Origin: Lachnospiraceae bacterium
GTDB lineage: Bacteria > Bacillota > Clostridia > Lachnospirales > Lachnospiraceae
NCBI GenBank assembly: GCA_030527685.1
Contig: JAUNAG010000007.1
Coordinates: 1 to 38,254, forward strand
Direction of reading: 5' to 3'
Length of the DNA: 38,254 nucleotides
Shown: positions 15,425-24,072 of the stretch, in pieces
Numbering within the stretch: the first letter of the stretch is position 1
Layout of the letters: the number at the start of each line of letters is the position of its first letter
The notes under the pieces: model-generated
Databases searched by the model: none
Seen by the model: only the letters and a program-made list of their open reading frames with translations
What the model was told of the DNA's origin: nothing
Translations under genes and position numbers: made by a program

Positions 15425-16570
15425 ATGAAAAAGTTATCAAGACGTATTCTGGCAGTGATCGTCACTCTTGCAACAATCTTCACAATGGCTTTCCCGGTAA
15501 TGGCTGCAGACTCTACAACAACAGCTGTCTGGGGAAATGAAGCAGGCGCCGGTGAGGTAGTCGGTGATGCGAACGGAAAGTACACCATCGGTGTTGTTAT
15601 CCACACAACAACAGACTTCCTCTGCGCAAAGTATAAGGCTTATTCCGATTATCTCGGCAAGGCATTCGGCGTCAGATTCAACTATTACATCATTGAGAAC
15701 TTTGCAGATGAAACCTACCTTGCAGCAATCGAAAACCTTTGCGGCCAGGGCGTAGACGGTATCATTACAACAAACTTCTCCGGCACAGCAGTCCTTCAGG
15801 GCCTGAAGATCTGCGAAGAGAGCGGTGTATATCTCGGTGTCGGCTGGGCATCCATCGACGAAGCAATCAGAGATCAGGTTTTCGCAAGTGATTATTTCGT
15901 AGGCGCTTCTTATGAATCCGATTATGATGCAGGCCAGAGAATTATCGAAAGCCTCATCGAAGAAGGCTGCACAAACATCGCTCCGATCGGCTATGAGCCG
16001 GGCATCCGCTGCCATGATGAGCGCTGGAGAGGCATGATGGACGCTTTCGAAGCTCATCCGGAAATCAAGAAGGCCGGTGAGTACAGAGGTCTTGAGTTCA
16101 CAAAGGCTGTTGAAGATTATCTTGCATCTGATGAAACTATCGACGGCATCGCTATCACACTGCTCGGCATCGAGTACTGCCAGGAGCCGATCAAGTCTGC
16201 AGGACGTGAAGGCCAGGTCAAGATCGCTTTCTGCGACCTTTCCGAGAACTGCGGCAACTCTCTTGAGAGCGGCGACACAACACTTGCAGTCGGCGGCCAG
16301 TATGTAGACGTTGTCTTCCCGTTCGTACTTCTTTACAACGCTCTTGAAGGACATGCAATGGAGAAGGTCGAAATCCCGGTCAACTTTATCTACTGCTACA
16401 GCGGTGAAGAGTTTGAAAACTACATGACATACCTTCATAATGACGGCGTCTTCGCATACACAGAAGAAGAGATCGCTCCGCTCCTTGAGGACGGTGCATC
16501 TTCCGAAACTCTGGTAGAGATGGGCGCAAGCTACAGCACAGAAGATACACAGGCAAGACACGCTGCATAA
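15425..16570 (+). CDS. CUT2 sugar-binding protein (periplasmic-binding protein type 1)
   Basis: Extracellular sugar-binding protein of 381 residues. The N-terminal signal peptide is MKKLSRR + hydrophobic core + FPVMA-A, with a predicted signal peptidase I site near residue 28. There is no lipobox cysteine, although Gram-positive binding proteins are normally lipoproteins. The mature part (about 56-350) is a type 1 fold starting YTIGVVIHTTTDFLCAKYKAY, with GVDGIITTNFSG and later CDLSENCG segments. It captures the ligand for the two neighbouring permeases. It is followed by a GC-rich hairpin without a T-run before permease 2. The ligand is not identifiable; the neighbouring GH51 suggests an arabinose-containing or furanose sugar. 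Confidence 0.9.
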   Translation: MKKLSRRILAVIVTLATIFTMAFPVMAADSTTTAVWGNEAGAGEVVGDANGKYTIGVVIHTTTDFLCAKYKAYSDYLGKAFGVRFNYYIIENFADETYLAAIENLCGQGVDGIITTNFSGTAVLQGLKICEESGVYLGVGWASIDEAIRDQVFASDYFVGASYESDYDAGQRIIESLIEEGCTNIAPIGYEPGIRCHDERWRGMMDAFEAHPEIKKAGEYRGLEFTKAVEDYLASDETIDGIAITLLGIEYCQEPIKSAGREGQVKIAFCDLSENCGNSLESGDTTLAVGGQYVDVVFPFVLLYNALEGHAMEKVEIPVNFIYCYSGEEFENYMTYLHNDGVFAYTEEEIAPLLEDGASSETLVEMGASYSTEDTQARHAA

Positions 16571-16595
16571 TACGCAGAAGTTTTGCACATGGAAT

Positions 16596-16631
16596 CGGCA
16601 TCCGGGAATTGAAACGATTCCCGGGATGCCG
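16596..16631 (+). promoter_or_regulatory. Intercistronic hairpin after the binding-protein gene
   Basis: GGCATCCGGGAAT (16597-16609) pairs with ATTCCCGGGATGCC (16617-16630), with one bulged G and a 7-nt loop. No T-run follows, so it is unlikely to be a simple terminator. It probably protects the 3' end of the binding-protein mRNA or reduces read-through into permease 2. Confidence 0.6.
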
Positions 16632-16703
16632 GACCATCGGATCTGAGTGCCGTGGTGCCGGCAGGCATCCGGCAGACGATCACCGGAAAGGGGAACTTTT
16701 TAC

Positions 16704-17690
16704 ATGAGTAATGGATCTGAGCGGATTAAAAATGTAATCAAGGTACTGGCACTTCCGGTACTGGTCTATGTGGCTTTTTTTATCCTCTCGAGAGGAAAAT
16801 TCGGGAAGCCTGAGAGCATTCTGATGAACTTTAAACAGACATTGGCACCAACACTGATTTCCTACGCGATGATGAGCAACATGCTTTGCAACAGACTCGA
16901 CTTAAGTGCCGGATCGGTTGTCATGCTCGCAGCAATGGTTGGTGCAAAGATGGTATACCTCTACGATATCGGTCTGGTGCCCTTCGCACTGATCGTAATC
17001 GGTGTCGGCATCCTTGCAGAAACAGTAACAGGTATCGTCTACAGACTGCTTCGCGTACCCGCCATCGTCACATCCCTCGGTATGTGCATGATCTATGAGA
17101 CACTTTCCAATCTGGCAAGTATCTCCTGGGTTACAGCAATCTCCGGCGATACAACAACCTTCGGAAGATTTCCGTATTGCGTGATCATCTTCGTCATCAT
17201 GTTCATCTTAATGTGGGTGATCTACAACAATACAAAATTCGGTTATAATGTTCGTGCCTGCGCTAATTCACAGGCTATTTCGAAAAATGCCGGTGTCAAT
17301 ACAAAGCGTACCGCATTCATGTGCTATGTAGTGGCCTCTGTATTCCTCGGAGTTGCATCCTTGCTGAAGATCTCGATTCAGGGATCGATTGATACGCCGA
17401 TGTATATGTCCAGTACCAACATTATCTTCAACTGCCTTCTTGGTATCTATGTTGGTATTGCACTGCAGAACTACTGCAATATCCTGATCGGCATCTTTGT
17501 CGGCAACTTCGTCCTGAATATGCTGACAACAGGTCTGATGAACATGGGTCTTTCTTCATCACTTCAGGATACGGCATCAGGCATCTTCCTTTTGATTATT
17601 ATGATCTTTACCTATAACAGCCAGAGAGTGCTCGATTATTTCGCAGCAAAGAAGGAGCATGCTATGCTGGCAAAACGTTACCAGGCATAA
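16704..17690 (+). CDS. CUT2 sugar ABC transporter permease 2 (RbsC-like)
   Basis: Second membrane subunit, 328 residues from the ATG at 16704, with 8-10 predicted helices. It carries CNRLDLSAGSVVML (DLSxGS motif) and the coupling segment GYNVRACANSQAISKNAGVNTKR. AAAGGGG lies about 12 nt before the ATG; in-frame codons before it show no family match. Together with permease 1 and the single double-NBD ATPase it completes an importer of the two-permease type. The next gene is the YesN regulator, 147 bp downstream and separated by a terminator. Confidence 0.9.
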   Translation: MSNGSERIKNVIKVLALPVLVYVAFFILSRGKFGKPESILMNFKQTLAPTLISYAMMSNMLCNRLDLSAGSVVMLAAMVGAKMVYLYDIGLVPFALIVIGVGILAETVTGIVYRLLRVPAIVTSLGMCMIYETLSNLASISWVTAISGDTTTFGRFPYCVIIFVIMFILMWVIYNNTKFGYNVRACANSQAISKNAGVNTKRTAFMCYVVASVFLGVASLLKISIQGSIDTPMYMSSTNIIFNCLLGIYVGIALQNYCNILIGIFVGNFVLNMLTTGLMNMGLSSSLQDTASGIFLLIIMIFTYNSQRVLDYFAAKKEHAMLAKRYQA

Positions 17691-17750
17691 GAACGGACAG
17701 CAGTCCGCACGGAGCACTCGCCGCGCGGCATAAAAACAGAATTGAGACAG

Positions 17751-17790
17751 ACCGGAGTAGGCACTTTCGTACTTGCTCCGGTTTATTTCC
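17751..17790 (+). terminator. Intrinsic terminator after permease 2
   Basis: ACCGGAG (17751-17757) pairs with CTCCGGT (17776-17782); further pairing (GTA/TAC) is possible in the loop. TTATTTCC follows. It ends the GH51-ABC operon before the regulator genes. Confidence 0.6.
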
Positions 17791-17799
17791 TGTTATAAT
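17791..17799 (+). promoter_or_regulatory. Extended -10 promoter of the YesN/YesM operon
   Basis: TGTTATAAT (TGn-TATAAT) lies 38 nt before the YesN start codon. TTGCTC at 17773-17778 is a possible but poorly spaced (15 bp) -35. The regulator pair thus has its own promoter, separate from the ABC operon. Confidence 0.6.
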
Positions 17800-17837
17800 C
17801 ACAGATAGATATATTATCAGAATCGGAGAAGTAACAG

Positions 17838-19433
17838 ATGATCAAAGTGATGCTTGTAGATGATGAAGAGATGGCATTGCAGTTTCTTCAGGGACTGATT
17901 GACTGGGAATCTTACGGATTTCAGATGGTGGGAAGCGCAGACAATGCAGGAACTGCGCTGAAGATGTTTTTGCAGCGGCGTCCGCAGTTGATTATATCTG
18001 ATGTCAAGATGCCCGGAAACAGCGGTCTGGATTTCATCTCTGAGGTCAGAAAATATGACAGTGATGTGAGAGTTCTCTTTTTATCCGGCTATCAGAGCTT
18101 TGACTTTGCACGCCGTGCGATGCAGCTGGATTCCGAGGACTATCTGCTGAAGAGCGATCTGACAAAAGAAAACTTGCTTTCCCATCTGCTTCCTCTGAAG
18201 CAGAAGATCGACCAGAAAGCCAGAATGCAGAAATACACGCTGCGCTCGATCATGGAAGATCTGTTTTCCGGAAAATATGAGGAGGCTTACTATCGCTCTG
18301 TTCTTTCAGAGCATGATTTCCGTAAGCTTGGACGGGAGTATATCTATGTGATCTTCGGTATGCGCAAGATTCCTGATTTTGTCCGTGAGATTCTTCCGAA
18401 TTACGAGGACGACTGGTATGAGGAAGAGTATCGCTGCGAGAACTTAATAGAGAATGAAGCAGCATCCTTCGGCATGACAATCGTATCCAGCTTTTCTCTG
18501 AGTTCACATACAAAACTTGCCGTGTTGGATCCCGGAATAAAAGACAGTGCAGAGCTGGTGTCAAGCCTTTCTTCTTATGCACACGCAGTGTGTGAGCATC
18601 CGGAAAGCAGACGCCTGTTTGCCCTGTATTTCTCTGAGAGAATGACAATTCGACGCTTCCTTACAAAGTGGCAAAGCATGCGGCCAGAGATCCTGAATGC
18701 ATATATGAAGCCGGGCGCATGGGTTCGGGACGGCTATTCTATGCTCGGCAGTGCCGCCTCACACAAAGCGGCGAAAAAAGACGCTGATGAGAGGGAAGAG
18801 ATCAATGAGACACAGATCATCGAATCGCTCAAGAAGGGCGAGAGAGAACTTGCCGATGCTGCACTTTCGGAGCTGCGGAACGCAGTGAAGCAGGAAGACG
18901 GAACAGCTTATCTCTGGCATATGAAAAAGCTGATCGGTGTTGTCGCATATTTTGACGGCAGAGTCCTGAACAGCGAGACACACATGCATTTTTCAGCCTA
19001 TGAAAAAGCACGTGCATACAGACTCTTTGACTGCCGTGAGATGACGGAGTTTATTGCATCCAAGCTGGAGGAGCTGATCAGTATCTTCAGCTATCAGGGA
19101 ACTAAAAAATATTCAAGAAGCATCTCGGCAGCAATTGCATTTATCCGCGAGAACTATATGGATATGGAGCTGTCGACAGCGATGGTATCCGGCAAGGTCG
19201 GGCTCAGTGAATCCTGGCTTTCTACAAAGTTCAAGGATGAGGTAGGCATGAGCGTGTCGGATTACATCAACGGTATTCGTGTGGAAAATGCAAAGCGCAT
19301 GCTGGAGGAGTCCGATCTCATGATTTATGAGGTGTCTGATCAGTGCGGATTCACTTCGAACCAGTATTTCAGCAAGGTGTTTAAAGCCATTGTCGGAAGC
19401 ACGCCGAACAGATACCGCAAGGAGCATTCCTGA
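17838..19433 (+). CDS. Two-component response regulator, YesN/AraC type
   Basis: A 531-residue regulator. Receiver domain, residues 1-120: acidic pair D8-D9, phosphorylation site D55 (LIISDVKMPG), and the conserved Lys in YLLKSDL, where the usual following Pro is Ser. A long middle region (about 125-425) of unknown role is typical of YesN proteins. The last 100 residues hold two AraC-type helix-turn-helix motifs (ending CGFTSNQYFSKVFKAIVGSTPNRYR). It is probably phosphorylated by the kinase encoded next, and is expected to control the adjacent GH51/ABC operon, as related pairs do for neighbouring sugar transporters. Confidence 0.93.
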   Translation: MIKVMLVDDEEMALQFLQGLIDWESYGFQMVGSADNAGTALKMFLQRRPQLIISDVKMPGNSGLDFISEVRKYDSDVRVLFLSGYQSFDFARRAMQLDSEDYLLKSDLTKENLLSHLLPLKQKIDQKARMQKYTLRSIMEDLFSGKYEEAYYRSVLSEHDFRKLGREYIYVIFGMRKIPDFVREILPNYEDDWYEEEYRCENLIENEAASFGMTIVSSFSLSSHTKLAVLDPGIKDSAELVSSLSSYAHAVCEHPESRRLFALYFSERMTIRRFLTKWQSMRPEILNAYMKPGAWVRDGYSMLGSAASHKAAKKDADEREEINETQIIESLKKGERELADAALSELRNAVKQEDGTAYLWHMKKLIGVVAYFDGRVLNSETHMHFSAYEKARAYRLFDCREMTEFIASKLEELISIFSYQGTKKYSRSISAAIAFIRENYMDMELSTAMVSGKVGLSESWLSTKFKDEVGMSVSDYINGIRVENAKRMLEESDLMIYEVSDQCGFTSNQYFSKVFKAIVGSTPNRYRKEHS

Positions 19434-19452
19434 CGGGAGGGACATAAGAGCG

Positions 19453-21252
19453 ATGAAGCTGGCTTTTAGAATTATTGCATCGCAGATTGTGATTACGGTG
19501 ATCACGGTGGTATTCTCGCTAATCTTAATTCCGGAACTGATTTTCAGCAATTTCCGCGGATCAATTCAGGCACAGACCACAAATTATACGCTTCAGATCA
19601 TGAGTAACATCAGCAGCAAGCTTAGTGAAAATCGCCGCATTGCCAACGTGTTGGCAGCAGATGAGGGCCTGAAAGAACAGATTCTTGCTTACTATGATAA
19701 TCCGAAGGAGTCAGAGCTTGCAGGAATCCGGCTTTATCTGTCCGGCTTCTTTCTGCGGGACAGTCTGCCGTCCTACAAATTACTGGGCGTCTACATCTCT
19801 ATGGATGACGGCGGGGAATTCACCTCGGTCGGATTCTCCGAGGATGTAAAGCAGTATCTGAAAGAGACAATCATACCGGAGTTGAAGGAAACAAAATCAG
19901 GGACGATGATGATTGATCCCTTTCAATTCTCCAGTAATTCCTCGACGATCTGGGCCAATAATTTCGAACAGGTCTATGGCTATGCGGTTCGCTTCAAGGC
20001 AGGGAATAAAGTCGGTACGCTGACTATGCTCTCACCGTTTGACGATGTCGTCTACCTGCTTTCGGGAGTAAAAGACAGCTGCCGGGACTACCAGCTGCTG
20101 AATACCGAAAACACAGTGCTCTACAGCAGCCAGAAGGAGTCTCTGATCCTCGCTGAGCAGATACTGGATACGATCACATACGGGGAGACATTTCAGAGCG
20201 GCTATACGAGTGACCGAAAGAGCTTATCGGTTGTCACTTTTACACAGGACAATGCGAAGTGGAAGCTGATCTGCCGGCTTACAAAGGGCGAAATCATTGC
20301 ACAGAACAGAAAGATCTTTCACTTCAGCGTGATGATGATGATCGTCTTTGAGATTCTGGCCAATATTGTGACGGCAGTGGCGGCAGAGCGGGTGCTTCGC
20401 CCGCTGAATGAAGTCTCAGCCAAGATGAGCAAGGTCGCAGACGGCAATACACATGTTCATATCGCCTATCAGGCCAACGATGAGGTCGGTGACGTTGTCA
20501 ATGCATTCAACCTGATGACACGGAAACTCAGTGATTATATCCGTCAGCTGATTGAAAAGGAAAAGCTGGAGCAGAAGCTGCGTTACAGTATCCTGATTTC
20601 CCGGGTTGATCCCCACTTTATCTATAACACGATGAACACCATCACCTATCTGGCAGAGCAGAATCGCTGCAAAGATGTAGTTGTCGTCAATAATGCGATG
20701 ATCGGGATCATGCGAGACAGGCTTCGCATAGAACTGACCGATGTATTCGATACAGTCAGTCAGGAGGTGGAGGTGCTGCAGCAGTACTTCACGATTCAGC
20801 AGTATCGCTTTGAGAAGGTCTTCAAGTATGAAATCGAAGTTCCCGTGGAACTGAAGGAACTGTATATTGCCAAGAGTATCCTGCAGCCGATAGCGGAGAA
20901 TGCACTGCTTCACGGTATTCTGATGAATCGCGATGAAGATGGAGAACTGATCGGAGGACTGATTCGAATCTGTTTCTCGCAGAAGGATGCAGAGCATCTT
21001 CTCATCACAGTAGCGGACAACGGCATAGGCATGGATGCAGAGACCATTCAGAAAGTCATGCAGAAGGAGACAGGGAAAGAGCCACATATCCGCGGCAAGC
21101 ATATCGGGGTGCGGAATGTGCGGAACAGAATAGATCTTCTCTATCAGGGAGAAGCGTCCTTCGAGATTGAATCCGGCGAGGAACAGGGCACAATCGTCAA
21201 GATGGTGCTGCCGATCAGAAAGAGGCCTGTGGATCTCAATGAGTTGGAGTGA
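19453..21252 (+). CDS. Sensor histidine kinase, YesM type
   Basis: Membrane sensor kinase of 599 residues from the ATG at 19453, with GGGAGGG about 11 nt upstream. One helix lies at about 5-30, an extracellular sensing domain at about 30-285 and a second helix at about 288-312. A HAMP domain follows (RVLRPLNEVSAKM...DEVGDVVNAFNLMTRKL), then the His_kinase domain with the phospho-accepting H388 in VDPHFIYNTMN. A HATPase domain carries ENALLHG (N box) and DNGIGMD (G1). The true start lies 19 bp after the regulator's stop. It probably senses an extracellular sugar, directly or through the binding protein. Confidence 0.93.
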   Translation: MKLAFRIIASQIVITVITVVFSLILIPELIFSNFRGSIQAQTTNYTLQIMSNISSKLSENRRIANVLAADEGLKEQILAYYDNPKESELAGIRLYLSGFFLRDSLPSYKLLGVYISMDDGGEFTSVGFSEDVKQYLKETIIPELKETKSGTMMIDPFQFSSNSSTIWANNFEQVYGYAVRFKAGNKVGTLTMLSPFDDVVYLLSGVKDSCRDYQLLNTENTVLYSSQKESLILAEQILDTITYGETFQSGYTSDRKSLSVVTFTQDNAKWKLICRLTKGEIIAQNRKIFHFSVMMMIVFEILANIVTAVAAERVLRPLNEVSAKMSKVADGNTHVHIAYQANDEVGDVVNAFNLMTRKLSDYIRQLIEKEKLEQKLRYSILISRVDPHFIYNTMNTITYLAEQNRCKDVVVVNNAMIGIMRDRLRIELTDVFDTVSQEVEVLQQYFTIQQYRFEKVFKYEIEVPVELKELYIAKSILQPIAENALLHGILMNRDEDGELIGGLIRICFSQKDAEHLLITVADNGIGMDAETIQKVMQKETGKEPHIRGKHIGVRNVRNRIDLLYQGEASFEIESGEEQGTIVKMVLPIRKRPVDLNELE

Positions 21253-21315
21253 GGGGAAATTATTAAAATGTAAGCTGTCGTCGAATCTAAAAAAATACAT
21301 CTGAGCGCATAGCAA

Positions 21316-21360
21316 AATGCCGCTGTCGGGGATAATCACTCCGGCAGCGGCATTATTCAT
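21316..21360. terminator. Terminator between convergent genes
   Basis: AATGCCGCTG (21316-21325) pairs with CAGCGGCATT (21345-21354), with further GG/CC pairing inside. ATTCATAATCATTTATT follows on the plus strand and a TTTGCT tail on the minus strand. It lies between the kinase gene and the minus-strand LCP gene. Confidence 0.7.
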
Positions 21361-21405
21361 AATCATTTATTCGATTTAATAGCTTTTAAACTCAGGCTTT
21401 CAGAA

Positions 21406-22359
21406 TCAGTCGTTCAGAATCTCCTGAATCTTCTCGTTGGTATCTGGCTGTGACGGCGTCAGAATTTCGTTGTTGCTGTAATACATGCCGTCGAACGGAA
21501 CGCGGCTTTCCTCAACAGAGTAGTGGAGCAGGTCCGAAAGCTGGGCCATCAGAGAGACAACTTTGGCAGCGGAGAGATCGTGATCGACCACAGCCAGAAC
21601 GTCTGCACCGACAGCTGCAAGCTGCTCGGCATCCATTGCACGGGCTTTTTTCAGCAGACCTTCCAGAACGGTTCTCTGTCTCTCCGTACGCTGGTAATCG
21701 TTGTTTCCGATCTTGCGGATGCGGGAGTAGGAGACAGCCTGATAACCGCTGAGGTTATAGGTGCCGGCAGATGGAAGATCCTCCGGAACCTCAGAGCCGT
21801 TGGTGCGGGCCATGGAGGAAGCCATGGAGTTCAGTGACGGAAGCTCTGCATCGGTGACGGTGATTTCAACGCCGCCGAAGCTGTCGATGACAGAGGCGAG
21901 GGAGTTGAAATTCACGCTGACATAGTTGTCGATTGTGACACCATAGTTGGAACTCAGCGTGGACATCAGCAGATCAGCTCCGCCGATGGCGAAGGCGGAA
22001 TTCAGCTTGCGGACACCGTATCCCTCAATTTCCGAATACAGATCGCGCATGAAGGACATGAGATGAATCTTCTGTGTATTGGAATTGACGGAAACCAGAA
22101 TCATGGAATCCGAGTTGCCGTTCCAGGAATCATCGCGGCGGTCTGAGCCGATGAACAGCAGATTGTACTGTCCGTTTTCTTCTGAAAATGCTGCGCCTTT
22201 TAAGGCATTCTTTAAAGCCTTTACAGCTTCCTGCGGATCGACCTCTTCAGCGGATGATGCAGCAGATGCGAAAACGGAGACTGCGGAAGCTGAAGAAGTA
22301 AAGGTCAGAGCAAACACAAGAAGCAGAAGGGTGAGGTGACGAAAAATAGTGTTCTTCAT
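21406..22359 (-). CDS. LytR-CpsA-Psr (LCP) family protein
   Basis: LCP enzymes transfer undecaprenyl-linked polysaccharide or teichoic acid to peptidoglycan at the outer membrane face. This one has 317 residues. The N-terminal hydrophobic stretch (about 8-35) ends in Ala/Ser-rich sequence with possible signal-peptidase sites. The LCP domain runs from about residue 65 to 245, with LLFIGSDRRDD, MRDLY (R105), VRKLNSAFAIGGA, VNFNSLASVIDSFGGVEI and DYQRTERQR, including the conserved Arg and Asp residues that bind the lipid pyrophosphate. It is divergent from rfbA and stands at the left end of the polysaccharide locus, so attachment of that polymer is the likely job. Confidence 0.92.
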   Translation of the reverse strand: MKNTIFRHLTLLLLVFALTFTSSASAVSVFASAASSAEEVDPQEAVKALKNALKGAAFSEENGQYNLLFIGSDRRDDSWNGNSDSMILVSVNSNTQKIHLMSFMRDLYSEIEGYGVRKLNSAFAIGGADLLMSTLSSNYGVTIDNYVSVNFNSLASVIDSFGGVEITVTDAELPSLNSMASSMARTNGSEVPEDLPSAGTYNLSGYQAVSYSRIRKIGNNDYQRTERQRTVLEGLLKKARAMDAEQLAAVGADVLAVVDHDLSAAKVVSLMAQLSDLLHYSVEESRVPFDGMYYSNNEILTPSQPDTNEKIQEILND

Positions 22360-22582
22360 AAATACTCACTTTCCCGGTATGGTTTGATGCGATTTTTGTG
22401 GATACAGAGGGCCCGTTATCGGGGCAATCCTTTTATCATATATCACGAAAATTGCAAAAATACAAGCGACATTGCGGCGTCTGTGGTACAGTATTAGTTA
22501 GATACAATGCCCGCACTGCGGGACTTATATAAAGTATTGAAGAAATTCAAAATCTACAGAAAATGGGAGAGGAACTGCAGAC
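22360..22582. promoter_or_regulatory. Divergent promoter region between the LCP gene and rfbA
   Basis: An AT-rich 223-bp region. Toward rfbA, TGG-TACAGT (22484-22492) resembles an extended -10. Toward the LCP gene, TTGTAT and TATATG on the minus strand are 17 bp apart, between about 22430 and 22465. Both are moderate matches only. Confidence 0.35.
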
Positions 22583-23470
22583 ATGAAAGGCATAATTCTC
22601 GCGGGAGGAGCCGGCACAAGACTCTATCCGCTGACCATGGTGACTTCAAAGCAGCTGCTTCCGGTCTATGACAAGCCGATGATTTATTATCCGCTTTCAA
22701 CTCTGATGCTGGCCGGAATCAAAGATATTCTTGTTATTTCAACACCGACAGATCTTCCGAACTTTGAGCGTCTTCTGGGAGACGGCTCCGATTACGGAAT
22801 CAGCTTATCCTATCGCGTGCAGCCGTCACCGGACGGACTTGCACAGGCATTTATTATCGGAGAAGATTTTATCGGTGATGAGGCCTGCGCGATGGTACTC
22901 GGAGACAATATCTTCTACGGAAACGGCTTCGGCAAGGCTTTAAAGGCAGCAGCAGCCAATGCGGAAAAATCAGCCAGAGCAACGGTTTTCGGCTACTATG
23001 TAACTGATCCGGAGCGTTTCGGTGTCGTGGAATTCGATGAGAACAATCAGGCAGTTTCAATCGAAGAAAAGCCTGCAGAGCCGAAGAGTAATTATGCTGT
23101 AACCGGTCTTTACTTCTATCCGAAGGGTGTTGCAAAGAAGGCACACGAGGTCAAGCCTTCTGCCCGCGGAGAACTGGAGATTACCACACTGAACGAGATC
23201 TATCTGAAGTCCGGACTGCTGGACGTTCAGCTTCTCGGCCGCGGTTATGCGTGGCTTGATACCGGAACAATGGACAGCCTGGCTGATGCAGGAAGCTTCG
23301 TACAGATGATTCAGAACCGCCAGGGCATCGTGATCTCCGCTCCGGAGGAGATTGCATACGGCAACAAGTGGATCAGCAGAGAGACACTGCTTGAATCTGC
23401 TGCCAAGTATGGCAAGTCACCGTACGGCGCACATCTGAAGGCGGTTGCGGAAGGCAGGATCAAGTATTGA
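22583..23470 (+). CDS. rfbA: Glucose-1-phosphate thymidylyltransferase
   Basis: Converts glucose-1-phosphate and dTTP to dTDP-glucose, the first step to dTDP-rhamnose and related deoxysugars. It has 295 residues, the normal RmlA length. The nucleotidyltransferase signature [16 protein letters not shown] is at the N-terminus, followed by [59 protein letters not shown] and AWLDTGT. GAGAGG lies upstream. No rfbB, rfbC or rfbD is nearby, so either the rest of the pathway lies elsewhere or dTDP-glucose feeds another sugar. Confidence 0.96.
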   Translation: MKGIILAGGAGTRLYPLTMVTSKQLLPVYDKPMIYYPLSTLMLAGIKDILVISTPTDLPNFERLLGDGSDYGISLSYRVQPSPDGLAQAFIIGEDFIGDEACAMVLGDNIFYGNGFGKALKAAAANAEKSARATVFGYYVTDPERFGVVEFDENNQAVSIEEKPAEPKSNYAVTGLYFYPKGVAKKAHEVKPSARGELEITTLNEIYLKSGLLDVQLLGRGYAWLDTGTMDSLADAGSFVQMIQNRQGIVISAPEEIAYGNKWISRETLLESAAKYGKSPYGAHLKAVAEGRIKY

Positions 23471-23484
23471 GCGGAGTAAATGAA

Positions 23485-23991
23485 ATGCAGTATGAGATTC
23501 GTTTGATCCGTCCTGATGAGCTGCCGCAGGTTATTGAGCTGGAGCAGACCTGTTTCCCTCCGAATGAAGCCTGCTCTCCGAAGCACCTGAGCGAGCGCTA
23601 TGAGGCGGCTCCGGAACTGTTTCTGGGAGTGGAAAACCGGGAGACGGGACTGCTTGTCGGTATGCTGAACGGAATTGCCGTGAACGAGGAGCATTTCCGG
23701 GATGAATTCTTTACGGATATTGCACTTCATAATCCGAAGGGCGCACAGGTGATGCTCTGCGGACTTGAAGTACTTGCGGAACACCGCGGCAGAGGGCTTG
23801 CCCGAAAGCTTGTGGAGACTTACGCAGCAATTGAACAAAAACGCGGAAGAGCAAAGCTTGTTCTGACCTGTCTGGATGAGAAGGTGGAGATGTACCGGAA
23901 AATGGGTTTCAACGATCTTGGTATGGCACACTCTACATGGGGCGGAGAAGAATGGCATGAGATGGTCAGAGATCTGATTCCCGCGTCATAA
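23485..23991 (+). CDS. GNAT family N-acetyltransferase
   Basis: Cytoplasmic acetyltransferase of about 168 residues. The acetyl-CoA pyrophosphate loop is EHRGRGLARKLVETY, preceded by the beta-4 segment VMLCGLEVLAEH and followed by VEMYRKMGFNDLG, the standard GNAT C-terminal block. A TTG at 23467 overlapping the rfbA stop could start the same frame, but GGAG 8 nt before the ATG at 23485 favours the latter. Its position directly behind rfbA could mean it acetylates a sugar-nucleotide intermediate. The sequence itself looks closer to small amine acetyltransferases, so this is uncertain. Confidence 0.85.
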   Translation: MQYEIRLIRPDELPQVIELEQTCFPPNEACSPKHLSERYEAAPELFLGVENRETGLLVGMLNGIAVNEEHFRDEFFTDIALHNPKGAQVMLCGLEVLAEHRGRGLARKLVETYAAIEQKRGRAKLVLTCLDEKVEMYRKMGFNDLGMAHSTWGGEEWHEMVRDLIPAS

Positions 23992-24005
23992 AGCAAATTC
24001 AACGT

Positions 24006-24052
24006 GCCGCTGACATGAAAGACACACATTGTGCTGTATTCATGCCGGCGGC
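24006..24052 (+). promoter_or_regulatory. Intercistronic hairpin before the sugar transferase gene
   Basis: GCCGC (24006-24010) pairs with GCGGC (24048-24052) and CATGAA (24014-24019) with TTCATG (24039-24044), with a 3x3 internal loop. There is no T-run. It lies just upstream of the AAGGGG ribosome binding site of the next gene and may tune read-through or translation. Confidence 0.4.
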
Positions 24053-24072
24053 AGGCTTTAAAAGGGGAAGAG

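Noticed and set aside
15437..16588. 383-codon minus-strand frame opposite the CUT2 binding-protein gene
   Set aside because: Translated sequence is unusually rich in Cys and has no domains; it mirrors the codon pattern of the true gene.
16596..16631. Hairpin as a normal transcription terminator
   Set aside because: There is no T-run after the stem, and the following permease gene must be expressed with the same importer.
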